Of a stretch of DNA of 64,000 bases, positions 62,290 through 64,000 are shown piece by piece. Location of the stretch: NCBI RefSeq assembly GCF_034259205.1, contig NZ_CP139487.1, positions 372,001 through 436,000 on the forward strand, written 5' to 3'. This stretch comes from Peredibacter starrii (GTDB taxonomy: Bacteria > Bdellovibrionota > Bacteriovoracia > Bacteriovoracales > Bacteriovoracaceae). Position numbers and translations under genes: made by a program. Within the stretch, counting starts at the first letter, position 1, and every line of letters begins with the position of its first letter. The notes below the pieces were generated by a model. That model was given only the letters and a program-made list of their open reading frames with translations, was not told the origin of the DNA and made no database searches.

Positions 62290-64000
62290 CTATTTGCCCT
62301 CTAATCTTAGGTACTTAAAGTTATTATTGATGATATCTGAATAGCGGTAGTTTTTCAGATAGTTGTGAAACAGTACATAGTTTCGCGAATAGTACTGCAT
62401 GGCCCATGGAAGCTCTTGGTTTACGATTTCTTCCATCTGCTTCATTAAAGCGAATTTTTTCTCACCATCTTCCAGCTCTCTTACTTGCAGGAAAAGCTTA
62501 TCAAATTCTGGATTAGAGAATTGTGATGAGTTTGGTCCTGGAGGAAGATTCGCTGTCGTTAGGAGCTGAAGCACGTTCTCTGCATCCGGGTAATCCAGGA
62601 TCCAGCCACCTTGCCAAAACTGAAGTTCACCATTACGTGACTTCTCTAGGAATGCTGGGAAAGTGTTTGTGCGAACTTCAATGTTAATCCCAAGAGGACG
62701 AAGTTCTTGCTGGATGAATTCGCCCATCTGACGTTTACGAGAATCAGTTCCACGTACGTCATACTTAAGTGTGGGAAGACCTTTTCCTTCAGGGTAACCC
62801 GCTTTCGCTAGATATTCTTTAGCAAGCTTCACATCGTACTTAAAAGGGACTTCCGTCGAAGGAGAGTAACCCGGAACACCCGGAGGATAAATCGAGTTGG
62901 CCTTCTGGGCGATGTTGTAAGTGAAAAGTTCAATGAACTTATCGTTATTCACACCGTGAGCGATCGCTTTTCTCAGATTTAGATTCTTACCAATGATTGG
63001 ATCTTTCATATTGAAAGACAACCACCAGTAAGTCAGAGTCGGAGCAGCGTAGAGTTGAATCTTCTGTTCAGTGATTTCTGGTTTAAGTTTTCCTTCTAAA
63101 GTCAAAGCGAGTGGGAAGTGATCTTTCGTGAGGTTAACGATATCGATCTTTTTTCCCATGAAGTTCAACCAATCAGTCTGAGCTTCTTTAATCACTACCA
63201 GGCGAACATTTTCAACGAAAGGAAGCTTCTTACCAGCATCTTTCAAAAGACCATTTTCATGGGCATAGCGGTCACCCTGAGCAGGATAAACACTTGTGAT
63301 GTAGTTAGCGTTCTTTTTTAAAACTACTTCCTGAGCAGAGTTATAGTCTGTGATGTAGTAGGCACCAGTTCCAATGCTCTTAAGTGACAGATCATTGTTT
63401 GTGGCGCGAATCGCTTCTTCCGGAACCGGTGAAGTGAAGTTCATGGCCATGGCAAACAAGAGCTGAGGATAAGGACGGATAAGATCCACTACTAACGTGT
63501 AATCATCCGGAGCTGTGACCCCAGAGATTTCCGTCTTAAACATCAAGTCCAGATCAGTTCCTACTTTATCGCGGAACTCGTTAATGCCTTTGATCTTATT
63601 ATCAAAAAGCCACCAACCTTGAGAGCGCGTGCCGTGGAAAGCAAGACGCTTAATCTGGTTTACGATATCACGGGCCTTAACTTCGCGACCTTCTTCCACG
63701 AATTCAGACTTGTGATACTTAATGCCTTTTTTAAGTTTGAACGTATAACGAAGACGGTCCTTCGAGACCATCGGCATCCCTTCCGCCAGAAGCGGACGGA
63801 GAGTGTAGGGACGCTTATGATATTCATACTCGTACAGCGTTTCATAAACAGGTGTCACTGCCATGTAGCAAACCTGGTCAAAGCAGTTCGCAGGATCGAG
63901 AGTCGAGATATCACTTGGGATAGAAATCTCGATACGATCCGACTTGTTCTTGCTTTTGGTACAACCAACAACAGCAAGAGTGAGAGCTAGAAGAAGGAAT
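62290..64000 (-). CDS. Oligopeptide ABC transporter substrate-binding lipoprotein, 5' end outside the window
   Basis: This OppA/DppA-type (family 5) solute-binding protein is read on the minus strand. The frame is open to the right edge and begins with FLLLALTLAVVGC, a lipoprotein signal with a lipobox cysteine, so only the first few residues are missing. The mature protein shows LDPANCFDQVCYMAVTPVYETLY, the cluster RLRYTFKLKKGIKYH and ILDYPDAENVLQLL, all typical. The ATG at 63864 is internal. No permease or ATPase gene is visible inside the window. Confidence 0.92.
   Translation of the reverse strand, partial: FLLLALTLAVVGCTKSKNKSDRIEISIPSDISTLDPANCFDQVCYMAVTPVYETLYEYEYHKRPYTLRPLLAEGMPMVSKDRLRYTFKLKKGIKYHKSEFVEEGREVKARDIVNQIKRLAFHGTRSQGWWLFDNKIKGINEFRDKVGTDLDLMFKTEISGVTAPDDYTLVVDLIRPYPQLLFAMAMNFTSPVPEEAIRATNNDLSLKSIGTGAYYITDYNSAQEVVLKKNANYITSVYPAQGDRYAHENGLLKDAGKKLPFVENVRLVVIKEAQTDWLNFMGKKIDIVNLTKDHFPLALTLEGKLKPEITEQKIQLYAAPTLTYWWLSFNMKDPIIGKNLNLRKAIAHGVNNDKFIELFTYNIAQKANSIYPPGVPGYSPSTEVPFKYDVKLAKEYLAKAGYPEGKGLPTLKYDVRGTDSRKRQMGEFIQQELRPLGINIEVRTNTFPAFLEKSRNGELQFWQGGWILDYPDAENVLQLLTTANLPPGPNSSQFSNPEFDKLFLQVRELEDGEKKFALMKQMEEIVNQELPWAMQYYSRNYVLFHNYLKNYRYSDIINNNFKYLRLEGK

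Noticed and set aside
1-64000. tRNA, rRNA, CRISPR array, insertion sequence, prophage or plasmid genes
   Set aside because: I saw no cloverleaf-forming intergenic stretch, no regularly spaced repeats, no transposase or integrase; gene density is uniformly high with housekeeping content.

Overview
The window looks like chromosomal DNA of a Gram-negative, flagellated bacterium of the Bdellovibrionota, most likely the Bacteriovorax/Peredibacter branch. The evidence is a moderate GC content, a Myxococcus/Bdellovibrio-style type IV pilus cluster, a FliD-type flagellar cap protein, a complete Bat (VWA) operon, a TamB/BamA-type outer-membrane assembly pair and several secreted metalloproteases. The taxon is an inference from gene content, not from a marker-gene search. 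Coding density is high, no gap exceeds 300 bases, and GTG and TTG starts are common. I saw no tRNA, rRNA, CRISPR, insertion sequence or prophage. Layout: 1-1189 is the 5' part of fliD (minus strand). 1416-7571 holds an unknown polytopic membrane protein, a 78-aa orphan protein, a CysQ-like phosphatase, nth (minus), rlmE, a penicillin-binding transpeptidase and lepB. 7598-12096 is the divergent pair mutS2 (minus) and rqcH/NFACT (plus), whose start codons abut with no base between them, followed by a secreted protein. 12196-20326 is an RlmI-type methyltransferase and the moxR-DUF58-(membrane protein)-batA-batB-batC-batD operon. 20301-21946 is ribF-aroE. 21994-34979 is a type IV pilus locus: pilB-pilT-pilC-pilA, a minus-strand TPR protein (pilG-like), an ABC transporter (pilH-pilI-like), pilD and pilMNOPQ. 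This order matches the Myxococcus xanthus pil locus without pilS/pilR. 34992-38924 is a TPR protein and aroQ-efp-accB-accC. 38971-47189 is a TPR protein, tamB and a POTRA/beta-barrel (BamA/TamA-like) gene. 47325-48190 is rplM-rpsI behind a clear sigma-70 promoter. 48318-50957 is a divergent UvrA paralog with a degenerate second ATPase site. 51024-59310 is rich in secreted proteins (a matrixin-like protease, a HExxH protease with a CDEY extension, an AMIN-domain protein) around lon. 59358-64000 is rpoZ, a long-chain acyl-CoA synthetase, two small genes and a 5'-truncated oligopeptide-binding lipoprotein gene. The main points for a second look are these. Three genes (batB/batC, pilC, the BamA-like gene) are each broken by exactly one base at a C or G run, and restoring one base joins each to its missing C-terminus. 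That suggests homopolymer errors in the assembly, or less likely slippage-based switching. The abutting mutS2 and rqcH starts link two factors known to act in ribosome-collision rescue. A hairpin covers the TTG start and ribosome binding site of the TPR gene after accC. A perfect 18-bp palindrome lies just upstream of the acyl-CoA synthetase gene. I found no system that I can defend as wholly new.
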